Source: Shinella sumterensis (GTDB lineage Bacteria; Pseudomonadota; Alphaproteobacteria; Rhizobiales; Rhizobiaceae). Taken from it: DNA of 64,000 nt. This document shows positions 42,785-51,491 of this stretch, piece after piece (positions within the stretch are counted from its first letter, which is position 1; each line of letters opens with the position of its first letter). The notes beneath the pieces were generated by a model. The model was not told where the DNA came from and searched no databases. It saw only the letters and a program-made list of their open reading frames with translations. The translations under genes and the position numbers were made by a program. The stretch lies in contig NZ_MYFN02000001.1 in assembly GCF_004514425.2 (NCBI RefSeq), forward strand, positions 372,001 through 436,000, in the 5' to 3' direction.

Positions 42785-44332
42785 GTGCGTACATATCTTA
42801 TCGGGTTGGACTACGGTTCCGAGTCTGCGCGGGGCGTGCTGATCGATGCGGAAAGCGGGCAACAGGTGGCCCACCACGTCCATCCCTATCGGCACGGGAT
42901 CATGACGACTGTCCTGCCTGAAGGAAGCAGCATCCCTTCCGGCTGCACGCTGCAGAACGCCGATGATTACACGGAGGCTGCGGCCGACATTCTCTCGCGG
43001 CTGGGGCGCGGGCGCACGATCCAAGGCATCGGGCTCGGTTTTACCGCCAGTTCGCCGCTTCCTGCCAGCGCCGACGGCGTGCCGCTGTCACGACTGTACC
43101 CTGGCGATCCGCACGCCTATGTAAAGCTCTGGAAGCACAACGCGCAGGCCTATGCGGACAGCATCAATGCCCGCCCGGCCCCGTTTCTCGACAATTTCGG
43201 AGGGCGTGTCTCCGGCGAATGGCTGCTGGCGAAGGCCGCGCAGATTGCGGCGGAAGCGCCGGCCCTGTGGGCGGCGACGGACCGGTACATCGAAAGTGGC
43301 GACTGGCTTGTCTGGCAATTGACCGGGCAGGAGGCGCGGGGCCTGGGCTTTGCCGCCTTCAAGGCGCAGTTTTCGGCCGAAGCCGGTTATCCCGAGGGTA
43401 TAGTGGAGGGCCTCCACGAGCGGCTTTCAGCCCCGCTACCTGTCGGGTCGGCGGCGGGAACGTTATCGGCGGAATGGCGTGACGTGACGGGTATTCAGGG
43501 CGCTGCAGTCGTCGCGGTCGCGGTCATCGATTCGCATGTTTTGCTGCCGGCCATCGGTGCTGTCTCGCCGCGCTGTTTTGTCGGCGCGCTGGGGACATCC
43601 GCCGCCTATCTTTATCTCGGGGACGCGTACAGGCCACTGCCTCCGGGCATCGAAGGCGTCGCCTTCGATGGATCCATGCGCCAGCTCTGGTGCTACGAGG
43701 CCGGCCAGCCGAGTTTCGGCGACACGCTCGCGTGGTTCGTGCGGACATTTCCGCGTGGCAAGGACATGCAGGCAAGCTTCCTTGCCTATAACGAAGAGGT
43801 GGCCGCGCTCGGTCCCACGGCCGGCCGTCTTGTGGCGATCGACTGGCTGGGCGGCAACCGTGTCCCGTTCGCTGATGGCAACCTGACCGGCCTGCTTGCC
43901 GGCCTGACGCGCCACACAACGGCTGGTGAAATCTATCTCGCCCTGATGGAAGGCCTGTGCTTTGGCGCGCGGACGATCTTCGATCTTTTTCCCTCAGGTG
44001 GATTGCCGGTGGACCGCGTGTTGATGGCAAGCGGCCTGGCGCGCGCAAATCCTTTGTTGATTCAGATGATGGCAGACGTGCTCGATTGCCGCGTCGAAGT
44101 CCCCGACATCGAAAATGCCACGGCCGTTGGTGCTGCCATCCATGGCGCTGTGGCCAGCGGCGCTGTCGAGACGTACGCCGAAGGCGCCGCGCGTTTCGGT
44201 GCCCAACGTTTTACATGTGTCGAGCCGCAACCGATGAAGGCATCGCGCTATCGATCCGTCTATGAAATTTACCGCGGCCTGACATCGGGTGGAACCGTTC
44301 ACTCGGCGATGCATGCGCTTCGTGATTTGTGA
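42785..44332 (+). CDS. FGGY-family carbohydrate kinase (ribulokinase-like)
   Basis: A GTG at 42785 with GGAGAGG 6 nt before it is chosen; the open frame begins at a TTG 21 nt earlier. The 515-residue protein starts RTYLIGLDYGSESARGVLID, the phosphate-1 loop of FGGY kinases, and is nearest in style to L-ribulokinase (AraB) types. The second half has GALGTSAAYLYLG, DWLGGNRVPF and LMASGLARANPLLIQMMADV, plus a terminal ADP-binding region. It should phosphorylate an imported ketose or polyol. It is the first gene after the ROK operator; the binding-protein gene follows after 174 nt. Confidence 0.9.
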   Translation: MRTYLIGLDYGSESARGVLIDAESGQQVAHHVHPYRHGIMTTVLPEGSSIPSGCTLQNADDYTEAAADILSRLGRGRTIQGIGLGFTASSPLPASADGVPLSRLYPGDPHAYVKLWKHNAQAYADSINARPAPFLDNFGGRVSGEWLLAKAAQIAAEAPALWAATDRYIESGDWLVWQLTGQEARGLGFAAFKAQFSAEAGYPEGIVEGLHERLSAPLPVGSAAGTLSAEWRDVTGIQGAAVVAVAVIDSHVLLPAIGAVSPRCFVGALGTSAAYLYLGDAYRPLPPGIEGVAFDGSMRQLWCYEAGQPSFGDTLAWFVRTFPRGKDMQASFLAYNEEVAALGPTAGRLVAIDWLGGNRVPFADGNLTGLLAGLTRHTTAGEIYLALMEGLCFGARTIFDLFPSGGLPVDRVLMASGLARANPLLIQMMADVLDCRVEVPDIENATAVGAAIHGAVASGAVETYAEGAARFGAQRFTCVEPQPMKASRYRSVYEIYRGLTSGGTVHSAMHALRDL

Positions 44333-44356
44333 CCAGGCACGATTTCGGCAGCCTGT

Positions 44357-44386
44357 TTATTTTGCATAAAAATATACAAAACATAA
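44357..44386. promoter_or_regulatory. AT-rich ROK operator cluster 2
   Basis: TTATTTTGCAT (44357-44367) and ATACAAAACATAA (44374-44386) in opposite orientation, in the gap before the binding-protein gene. It repeats the element of cluster 1, indicating a second ROK-controlled promoter. Confidence 0.55.
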
Positions 44387-44506
44387 GTTTTTAGCATTTG
44401 ACTTTATCCAAAAGAGATGCGCAAATTCCCTCGGCCTTTGAGGAGAGGTCGTGCCGGCCGTGAGAGCCAGAAGGCTCGGCGGCGTCATCAAATTTGGGAG
44501 GGTTTC

Positions 44507-45508
44507 ATGTCGCTTCATAGCATTCGCACATCCGTGCGTTCGACGGCTTTCGGCGCGCTCGGCCTTGCGCTGGGCCTGACTTTTGCCGCTGGGTCCGCTT
44601 CAGCGGAAGACGTCATCGTCGGTCTCGTTACGAAAACCGAGGTCAATCCATTCTTCGTCAAGATGCGGCAGGCGGCCGACGCCCGCGCCAAGGAAAAAGG
44701 CGTCAAGCTGATCGCGCGCGCCGGCAAGTTCGACGGCGACAATGAAGGCCAGGTTGCGGCCATCGAGGACCTGATCAGCGCGGGCGCCAAGGGCATCCTG
44801 GTTACCCCGAACAATTCCTCCGGCATGCTCGATGTCATCAAGAAGGCACGCGAGGCTGGCGTGCTTGTCATTGCACTCGACACGGCAACGGACCCGGCGG
44901 ATGCGGTCGATGCCACTTTCGCGACCGACAATTTCGAGGCCGGGGTGCAGCAGGGCAGCTATGCCCGCAAGGCGCTCGGCGACAAGAAGGCCGTCGTCGC
45001 CATGCTTGACGGCACGCCCGGCGGCACCGTCGACACGTTCCGTCACGACGGTTACCTGAAGGGCTTCGGCATCGCGGAAGGCGATCCGTCCATTGCCGGT
45101 GCCGCGATCACAAACGGCGCGCAGGACAAGGGCCAGATCGGCATGGAGAACCTGCTCTCCAAGAACGGCGACATCAACGCCGTTTATACGATCAACGAAC
45201 CTGCCGCCGCTGGCGCCTATGCAGCGCTCAAGTCGTTCGGCAAGGAAGGCGATGTCATGCTGACATCGATCGACGGCGGCTGCGCGGGTGTGCGCGACGT
45301 CAAGGACGGCAAGATCGCGGCGACCGTCATGCAGTTCCCCTACAAGATGGCCGCTATGGGTGTCGATGCGGTTGTGGAATATGCAGCCACCGGCAAAAAG
45401 CCGAGCGGCTTCGTCAACACCGGTTCCTTCCTGATCACGGACAAGCCGGTCGAGGGGCTGGAATCGAAGGATACCGCCTGGGGTCTCGAAAACTGCTGGG
45501 GTGACTGA
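44507..45508 (+). CDS. Sugar ABC transporter substrate-binding protein (FrcB-like)
   Basis: A 333-residue protein with GGGAGG before the ATG and signal peptide ending GSASA-E. The mature part VIVGLVTKTEVNPFFVKMRQAA, IEDLISAGAKGILVTP, VIALDTATDPADAVDATFATDNFEAG and TINEPAAAGAYAALK (shown in pieces) closely follows FrcB, the fructose/ribose/mannose-binding protein of Sinorhizobium meliloti. It binds a monosaccharide in the periplasm for the permease and ATPase encoded downstream. The related order frcB-frcC-frcA is preserved. The FGGY and PfkB kinases around it suggest a ketose or pentulose substrate. Confidence 0.9.
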   Translation: MSLHSIRTSVRSTAFGALGLALGLTFAAGSASAEDVIVGLVTKTEVNPFFVKMRQAADARAKEKGVKLIARAGKFDGDNEGQVAAIEDLISAGAKGILVTPNNSSGMLDVIKKAREAGVLVIALDTATDPADAVDATFATDNFEAGVQQGSYARKALGDKKAVVAMLDGTPGGTVDTFRHDGYLKGFGIAEGDPSIAGAAITNGAQDKGQIGMENLLSKNGDINAVYTINEPAAAGAYAALKSFGKEGDVMLTSIDGGCAGVRDVKDGKIAATVMQFPYKMAAMGVDAVVEYAATGKKPSGFVNTGSFLITDKPVEGLESKDTAWGLENCWGD

Positions 45509-45523
45509 ACGCTTTCTCCCGAT

Positions 45524-45557
45524 GGGGCCATGTGAGGCTTATGCCGAGCGTGGCCCC
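45524..45557 (+). terminator. Hairpin between FrcB-like and FrcC-like genes
   Basis: GGGGCCA / TGGCCCC arms enclose a 20-nt loop, starting 15 nt after the stop. A second small stem, CCCCG-TT-CGGGG, overlaps its 3' side. No T-run, so RNA stabilisation or partial termination is likely. Confidence 0.4.
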
Positions 45558-45659
45558 GTTCGGGGATCGCTGCATCCGTGAGCACACCGCCGGCTGCGTC
45601 CAGCCGACGTTTCCCGGGTGGGGCGCGCCGCGCAAGATGACCATCAGCATGAGATCGCC

Positions 45660-46646
45660 ATGACAACAGCCACCGTTTCTCCAGTCGAGACGTCGCGAAG
45701 CCTGAAATCGCGCATCCTTGGTGCGCCCTCGGCGGGGCCGCTGCTGGTGTTGATCGGCTTCTGCCTGATCTTCGCGCTCAGCAATCCGCGCTTCCTGGCA
45801 ACGCACAACCTGTCGATTATCCTGCAGCAGACCGTCATTATCGGCGTGCTGGCCATCGGGCAGACACTTGTCATCCTGACGGCCGGCATCGATCTGGCAG
45901 TGGGCGCCATCTGCGTTCTCGGCACGATCGTTGCGGGCAAGCTGGTCAACCTCGGCTATGATCCCGTTCTGTCGATGGGCTTTGCCATCCTGCTTTGCAC
46001 AGCAGCCGGCCTTGCCGCTGGCGGTCTCGTCAGCGGGCTCAGGCTGCCGCCTTTCATCGTCACGCTCGGCATTCTCGGCATTCTGACCGCCGCCTTGCGG
46101 CTGATCTCGGAAGGTGGCGCGTTTCCGGTGCGCGATCCCTTTCTCGCGTGGACGGGCAACACGATGAAGCTCGGCGGCTTCGTGCTGACCTATGGCGTGC
46201 TGATCATGTTCGCGCTCTACGCCGTCGTCTGGTATCTGCTGAACCAGACGAAATGGGGCCGTCACGTCTATGCCATCGGCAACAATACCGAGGCGGCGCG
46301 CCTTGTCGGCATTCCGGTGCGGCGGCACCTGCTTTCGGTCTACCTGCTCGCAGGGCTGATATACGGCATTGCCGCCTGGCTCGCGCTCGGGCGCATTCCA
46401 AACGCCGATCCGAACGCGATGCAGAGCGCCAATCTCGATTCGATCACCGCCGTGGTGATCGGCGGCACCAGCCTTTTCGGCGGGCGCGGTGGCCTCATCG
46501 GCACCCTGATCGGTGCCCTTATCGTCGGTGTGCTGCGCAACGGCCTCACGCTCGCCGGCATCGATCCGCTCTGGCAGGACCTGGTCACGGGCATCCTCGT
46601 CATCATCGCCGTCGCACTCGATCAGATGTCCCGGAGGAAAAGCTGA
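45660..46646 (+). CDS. Sugar ABC transporter permease (FrcC-like, CUT2)
   Basis: A 328-residue RbsC/FrcC-type permease with about 8-10 membrane segments (LLVLIGFCLIFALSNPRFL, TVIIGVLAIGQTLVILTAGIDLAVG). The CUT2 motif is the AGIDLSVG-like TAGIDLAVGAI, and the docking region NTEAARLVGIP follows. It forms the channel with itself as a homodimer. The stop overlaps the ATG of the ATPase (TGATG). The ribosome binding site is weak. Confidence 0.92.
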   Translation: MTTATVSPVETSRSLKSRILGAPSAGPLLVLIGFCLIFALSNPRFLATHNLSIILQQTVIIGVLAIGQTLVILTAGIDLAVGAICVLGTIVAGKLVNLGYDPVLSMGFAILLCTAAGLAAGGLVSGLRLPPFIVTLGILGILTAALRLISEGGAFPVRDPFLAWTGNTMKLGGFVLTYGVLIMFALYAVVWYLLNQTKWGRHVYAIGNNTEAARLVGIPVRRHLLSVYLLAGLIYGIAAWLALGRIPNADPNAMQSANLDSITAVVIGGTSLFGGRGGLIGTLIGALIVGVLRNGLTLAGIDPLWQDLVTGILVIIAVALDQMSRRKS

Positions 46647-47440
46647 TGTCTGCCGAGACCACGCCCCTTCAGGCCACCGAGACAAAGCCCCATATCGTGC
46701 TCGAAGCACGCAATGTGGTGAAAACCTACGGCCATGTCACCGCACTTGATGGCGTTGACTTCGAACTGCGCGCTGGGGAAATCCTGGCCGTCGTCGGCGA
46801 CAATGGCGCCGGAAAGAGCACGCTGATCAAGGCGCTGACAGGCGCGCTGCACCCCACCAGCGGGGAAATCCTGCTGGATGGTGTTCCCATCCACTTCAAG
46901 GGTCCGCTCGATGCGCGTCATGCCGGTATCGAGACGGTGTATCAGGATCTGGCCGTCGCCCCGGCGCTCGACATCGCGTCCAATCTCTTCCTTGGCCGTG
47001 AACTGCGTGCGCCCGGCCTGTTGGGAAGCCTTTTCCGTCGCCTTGACAAGAAACGGATGCGCGAGGAAGCCCGACGCGCAATGAACGAGTTGAAGTTCCG
47101 CCTGCCGGCAATCGACAATCCAGTCGAGTCACTCTCTGGCGGCCAGCGACAAGGGGTGGCGGTTGCGCGTGCCGCGCTCTTTGCCCGCAAGCTGGTCATC
47201 ATGGATGAGCCGACCGCCGCGCTCGGCGTGCGCGAAACCGGGCAGGTGCTGGAACTCATCCGCTCGATCCGCGATCGCGGCCTGCCGGTGGTGCTGATCA
47301 GCCACAACATGCCCAATGTCTTCGACATTGCCGATCGCATTCACATCATGCGGCTTGGCCGGCGTGCGGCGGTCGTGTCGCCGAAAACCCATACCATGAA
47401 CGATGTCGTCGCCATCATGACCGGTGCCGCGACGGCCTAA
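46646..47440 (+). CDS. Sugar ABC transporter ATP-binding protein (FrcA-like, single NBD)
   Basis: A 264-residue ATPase with Walker A GDNGAGKST, signature ESLSGGQRQGVAVARAA and Walker B LVIMDEPTAALG, switch LISHNM. A single nucleotide-binding domain of this length is the FrcA pattern; RbsA-type proteins of most CUT2 systems have two domains (about 500 residues). CCGGAGGAAAAGC serves the ATG that overlaps the permease stop. It probably works as a homodimer. Confidence 0.92.
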   Translation: MSAETTPLQATETKPHIVLEARNVVKTYGHVTALDGVDFELRAGEILAVVGDNGAGKSTLIKALTGALHPTSGEILLDGVPIHFKGPLDARHAGIETVYQDLAVAPALDIASNLFLGRELRAPGLLGSLFRRLDKKRMREEARRAMNELKFRLPAIDNPVESLSGGQRQGVAVARAALFARKLVIMDEPTAALGVRETGQVLELIRSIRDRGLPVVLISHNMPNVFDIADRIHIMRLGRRAAVVSPKTHTMNDVVAIMTGAATA

Positions 47441-47489
47441 GTCTTCCCGCCCGCCTTCGGGCCGGGCCGCAACGAAAGGAAATAGCCTC

Positions 47490-48521
47490 ATGTACCGCCT
47501 CGATCAGAAGCTCGCGCGCATCCGCGCCGGCCAGTACACGCGCAACGACTTTATCATCGCCGATGCCAAGGACGGTGATATGGGGCCGAGCATGACGTCG
47601 TGCGGCCCCAAGCGGGCCAAGGACGGTACTTGGTCGCGCCACTACACCCGGCCAGAATTCCTGGAAAACATCCGTGCCGTGGTCGAGCAGGACCTCGTGG
47701 ATATCATGCTGACATCAGCCTCCAACATGGAGGCGCTGATCGAGATGGGCGTCTACCGCAACAGCGCGGTGAAGCCTGCAATCCGCGCCAACGACACGAC
47801 CGATGTCTGGGTCTGCCGCGGCGCGACCTATTCGAAACAGCCGTCGCGGCCTTTCCGGACGGCATCCCTTTCGCGCGTTGCCACCGGCACCATCGACCCG
47901 GCGCCTGGCGCTCCGATCACCGGCACGGACCTCGGGCTTTATTCCATCACGTTCAACAACGACCTCGACCATGACTATCAGGCGCTGGAAGCGTTCCATG
48001 CGTTCCGGGAGGACGCTGCGCGCAACAATTTCAAATACTTCCTCGAAGTCTTCAATCCGAATGTCGATTCCGGTATCGCGCCTGACATGGTGCCGCACTA
48101 TGTCAACGACGTCATGATGCGCTGCCTTGCCGGTGTGACGAAGGCGGACCGGCCGCAGTTCCTCAAAATCCCGTTCAACGGGGCCAAGGCAATGGAAGAA
48201 CTCGCCTCCTATGACCCGAGCGTCATCGTCGGCGTCCTGGGCGGCGGAGCGGGAACGACGCGGGATTGCTTCGAACTCCTGCACCAGGCCGAACGTTTCG
48301 GCGCGCGGGTGGCCTTGTTCGGTCGCAAGATCAACCTTGCCGAAAATCCGCTGGAGATGGTGCGTTTCATGCGCGAAGTCGCTTCGGGCACGATCGCCCC
48401 GTCCGAGGCCGTAAAAGCCTACCATGCCAGCCTTTCGAAGGACGGGATCACGCCTATTCGCGCACTTGCCGAGGATAACGTCGTCACCGAAGCGGTTCTC
48501 AAGGCGGAACAGTCGAAATGA
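47490..48521 (+). CDS. Conserved protein of unknown function, possible beta/alpha-barrel aldolase-like enzyme
   Basis: A 343-residue protein with AAAGGAAA before the ATG. I do not recognise a family with certainty. The layout suggests a beta/alpha barrel: VDIMLTSASNMEALIEMGVY, KPAIRANDTTDVW, YSITFNNDLDHDYQALEAFHAF, FKYFLEVFNPN, FLKIPFNGAKAMEELASYDP (a strand with Lys), SVIVGVLGGGAGTTRDCFELLHQAERFGARVALFGRKIN. The Gly-rich GGGAGTT segment could bind phosphate, and Lys in LKIPFN would suit a Schiff-base aldolase. It lies between the FrcA-like gene and PfkB (stop overlaps the PfkB start), so it is probably a pathway enzyme, perhaps an aldolase acting on a phosphorylated ketose. Confidence 0.75.
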   Translation: MYRLDQKLARIRAGQYTRNDFIIADAKDGDMGPSMTSCGPKRAKDGTWSRHYTRPEFLENIRAVVEQDLVDIMLTSASNMEALIEMGVYRNSAVKPAIRANDTTDVWVCRGATYSKQPSRPFRTASLSRVATGTIDPAPGAPITGTDLGLYSITFNNDLDHDYQALEAFHAFREDAARNNFKYFLEVFNPNVDSGIAPDMVPHYVNDVMMRCLAGVTKADRPQFLKIPFNGAKAMEELASYDPSVIVGVLGGGAGTTRDCFELLHQAERFGARVALFGRKINLAENPLEMVRFMREVASGTIAPSEAVKAYHASLSKDGITPIRALAEDNVVTEAVLKAEQSK

Positions 48522-49570
48522 CCAGCGGCCGGCGGGGTATTCTCACAGCCGGCACGTGGTGTGTCGATTACAATCGCACGGTCAGCCACTGGCCCGGCGA
48601 GGATGGCCTTGCCGAACTGTTCGAGGAAGAGCGTCACGGCGGAGGATCGGGCTGCAATCTCGCCGTCGACATCAAGCTGCTCGATCCTGCCATCCCCGTC
48701 GAGACGATCGCTCTTGTCGGAGACGATGATGACGGCCGCTTCCTCATGGCGACCGCCACGACCGCCGGGATCGATACGCGGCAGATGAGGACGACGGGAG
48801 GGGTCGCTACCCAGTTCTGCGATGCCTTCGTGTCGCGCGCAACGCACAGGCGCACTCACATCTTCCATGCCGGAACAGGTGCACTGCTCACGCCCGAGCA
48901 CTTCGACTTTTCCGAAACACGAATGCGCTTTCTGCATCTCGGTCTGCCCGGCGTGCATCGTATTCTCGATTCACCCTGGCATGACGAGCCGAATGGCTGG
49001 GTGGCCGTCCTGAAAAAAGCGCGCGCGGCGGGCCTGCTCACCAATATGGAACTGGCGAGCATCGAGCCGAGCCTGATGGCCGCGCTTGTCGCGCCATGCC
49101 TGCCGCATCTCGATTATCTCATTGTCAATGACGTGGAGATCGGGGCGATTGCCGGTGTCGAGACCACTCGGGCCGGTACGCCGGACGCGAACGCCTGTAT
49201 CAGGGCGGCGCAGGCGGTCATGCAGCGGGGCGCGATGACGCTGGTTGCCGTGCATTGCCCGGGCTTCGCGATCGCCGTGACGCGTGACGGAGAGCATACG
49301 GTCCTGCCCTCCGTTGCCATTCCCGAGAGCGAGATCAAGGGGGCAAACGGCGCCGGCGATGCTTTTGCCGCGGGCATGATCTATGGCCTCCACGAGGAAT
49401 GGACAATCTCGCAATCACTGCAACTGGCTCATGCCGCCGCCGCGGCGTCCCTTCGCAGCGTTTCCACGACCGGTGCGATCGTGCCGTGGCGTGAGTGCCT
49501 GTCCCTCGCGAAAACGTGGGGCGTTCGCGCTCCCGGCGGTGATGGCCAATTGCCCACCGGCGCTTACTGA
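48518..49570 (+). CDS. PfkB-family carbohydrate kinase
   Basis: A 350-residue ribokinase-like kinase. It begins RGILTAGTWCVDYN and has HGGGSGCNLAVDIKLL (the first PfkB signature), and near the C-terminus KGANGAGDAFAAGMIYG, the anion-hole/catalytic-base motif with Asp. ATGA overlap with the preceding gene shows translational coupling. It would phosphorylate a sugar or sugar phosphate; coexistence with an FGGY kinase in one operon is discussed under findings. A 12-bp stem terminator follows at 49611-49646. Confidence 0.88.
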   Translation: MTSGRRGILTAGTWCVDYNRTVSHWPGEDGLAELFEEERHGGGSGCNLAVDIKLLDPAIPVETIALVGDDDDGRFLMATATTAGIDTRQMRTTGGVATQFCDAFVSRATHRRTHIFHAGTGALLTPEHFDFSETRMRFLHLGLPGVHRILDSPWHDEPNGWVAVLKKARAAGLLTNMELASIEPSLMAALVAPCLPHLDYLIVNDVEIGAIAGVETTRAGTPDANACIRAAQAVMQRGAMTLVAVHCPGFAIAVTRDGEHTVLPSVAIPESEIKGANGAGDAFAAGMIYGLHEEWTISQSLQLAHAAAAASLRSVSTTGAIVPWRECLSLAKTWGVRAPGGDGQLPTGAY

Positions 49571-49610
49571 ATGAGATGGGACAGCGCCACCGTTGCCAGA
49601 TTGGCCAACA

Positions 49611-49646
49611 GAGCGGTGGGCGCGCCGCTTGGCTCGCCCACCGCTC
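49611..49646. terminator. Bidirectional terminator between PfkB and SDR genes
   Basis: Perfect 12-bp arms GAGCGGTGGGCG / CGCCCACCGCTC with a 12-nt loop, between two converging genes: 40 nt after the PfkB stop, 9 nt from the SDR stop. No T-run. Confidence 0.6.
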
Positions 49647-49655
49647 CGCCCGAAG

Positions 49656-50411
49656 TCAGATAGCCTGGCCACCCGAAACCTCGATGCGCTGTGCGGTCAC
49701 CCAGCGGTTGTCATCGGAGAGCAGGCTCGCGACCATCGGACCGATATCGTCGGGCAGGCCGACGCGACCGAGTGCCGTCAGCTGGGCGAACTGTGCGTTC
49801 AGATCCCTGTTATCGCGCACGACCCCACCGCCGAAATCGGTCTCGATGGCGCCTGGAGCGACGGCGTTTACGGCAATGCCGCGCGGGCCCAGTTCTTTCG
49901 CCATATACCGCGTCAGCGTTTCGACCGCGCCCTTGGCGGACGCGTAGGCCGAGAACCCTTCATAGGAGAAGCGGGTCAGCCCGGTCGAGAAATTGACGAT
50001 CCTGCCGCCATCGGCAATCAGTGGCAAAAGCGCCTGGGTCAGGAAGAATACGCCCTTCACGTGCACGTTGAACAGCCCGTCGAACTGTGCCTCGGTCGTC
50101 TGCCGGAACGGGGCGAATTCGCCATGGCCTGCATTGTTGATCAGATGATCGAACGTTTCGCGGTTCCAGATTTCCCGCAGGCTGCTACGCAGCGCATCTG
50201 CAAAAGCCGGAAAGCTTGCTATGTCTGCAACATCGAGCTGGAGGGCAACGGCCTTGCGGCCCATGGCTTCTATTTCCGCGACGACCTCGCTTGCCTGGGC
50301 GGCGTTGCCACGATAGGCCACGATGACATCACCGCCGTGGCGGGCAATCGCGATGGCTGTGTTGCGGCCAAGGCCGCGATTGGCGCCGGTGATCAGTGCG
50401 ATTTTACTCAT
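49656..50411 (-). CDS. SDR-family oxidoreductase
   Basis: A 251-residue classical SDR with GGAAGGAG upstream of the ATG at 50411. Motifs: TGANRGLG, LINNAGHG, VNFSTGL, catalytic YASAK, and the C-terminal RIEVSGGQAI. It resembles 3-oxoacyl-ACP reductase-like oxidoreductases of unknown substrate. It is divergent from the AraC gene at 50582 (170-bp gap), which likely regulates it. The arrangement SDR/AraC mirrors the MFS-AKR-SDR/AraC arrangement at 9-13 kb. Confidence 0.92.
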   Translation of the reverse strand: MSKIALITGANRGLGRNTAIAIARHGGDVIVAYRGNAAQASEVVAEIEAMGRKAVALQLDVADIASFPAFADALRSSLREIWNRETFDHLINNAGHGEFAPFRQTTEAQFDGLFNVHVKGVFFLTQALLPLIADGGRIVNFSTGLTRFSYEGFSAYASAKGAVETLTRYMAKELGPRGIAVNAVAPGAIETDFGGGVVRDNRDLNAQFAQLTALGRVGLPDDIGPMVASLLSDDNRWVTAQRIEVSGGQAI

Positions 50412-50581
50412 GGAATGCTCCTTCCGTCGTTGGGGTGAGCCCAAGATGGCGCGGAAGCGCCCTGAAGAGTTGCCTGTTCCTCGCCGAGTTTTGCCTGTTT
50501 CTGCGAATTTCGATGATATGGCTTGCAAATGAGCCGATATCCTTGCCTGATACGGCAACGAAATTTTCATAAGACCGCCTC

Positions 50582-51457
50582 ATGCACACTCTTCTTGACC
50601 TTGTTCGCCGTCATACCAATGGCCATTCCGACCGGTCCGGTTTTGCGCCCACGTCCTTTCATGGTTTGGGTGCGGTGCGTGTGCTGCATCCGGGCGAATT
50701 GCAGGTCGCGGTGCAGAAGCCGCTGATAGCGATCTGTCTTCAGGGCCGCAAACGCGTGACCATGGGCACGAAGAGCTTCGAATATGGCGCAGGCGAAGCC
50801 CTGGTCATCACGGCCGATGTGCCGACGATAAGCCAGATTCTCGATGCAAGCCCGTCAGCTCCGTATTATGCGGTCGCGCTCGAACTCGATGCCGCGCTCC
50901 TGCGCGCGCTGACCACCGAGGCCGATCTGCGTCCGGTCGATGCCGGCCCGATCCATGTCGAGCCGGCGGACGCCGACGTGATGGATGCGGCGCAGCGGTT
51001 GCTGCGACTGATGGAGAGGCCCTCCGCTCTGCCGGTGCTGGGTGACGCATTGATACGCGAGATGCATTACTGGCTGCTGACAGGGCGGCATGGTGCCGCG
51101 ATCCGTTCGCTTGGCAGGGCCGATACCCACGCCGATCGTATAGCGCGGGCGGTGGCACTGATCCGCCAGAACTATGCCGGCACACTGCGCGTTGGGGATC
51201 TCGCAGCAGAGGCCGGGATGAGCGAATCGTCCTTTCATCAGCATTTTCGCGCTGTCACCACGCTGTCGCCGCTTCAGTTCCAGAAGCAGCTGCGGCTGAT
51301 CGAGGCACGCCGGATAATGCTCATGGATCGTGCTGGCATCGCCCACGCCGCCCACTTCGTCGGCTATGAAAGCGTGCCGCAGTTCACGCGGGATTACGCG
51401 CGGCTGTTCGGCATGCCACCCGGCCGTGATATGCGCGAGGCGAGGCTGGGTGCATGA
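50582..51457 (+). CDS. AraC-family transcriptional regulator (PF06719-type N-domain)
   Basis: A 291-residue regulator whose cupin-like N-domain has KPLIAICLQGRKRVTMGTKSFEYG and whose C-terminal AraC domain has SESSFHQHFRAVTTLSPLQFQKQL and VGYESVPQFTRDYARLFG. It is clearly related to the AraC protein at 12496 (same FHQHF, TPLQFQKQLRL pattern). It is divergent from the SDR gene and precedes, on opposite strand, the GlxA-type regulator. Confidence 0.92.
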   Translation: MHTLLDLVRRHTNGHSDRSGFAPTSFHGLGAVRVLHPGELQVAVQKPLIAICLQGRKRVTMGTKSFEYGAGEALVITADVPTISQILDASPSAPYYAVALELDAALLRALTTEADLRPVDAGPIHVEPADADVMDAAQRLLRLMERPSALPVLGDALIREMHYWLLTGRHGAAIRSLGRADTHADRIARAVALIRQNYAGTLRVGDLAAEAGMSESSFHQHFRAVTTLSPLQFQKQLRLIEARRIMLMDRAGIAHAAHFVGYESVPQFTRDYARLFGMPPGRDMREARLGA

Positions 51458-51491
51458 CGCCACGCAGAACGGGACGTCTTGGCGGCCGGTT

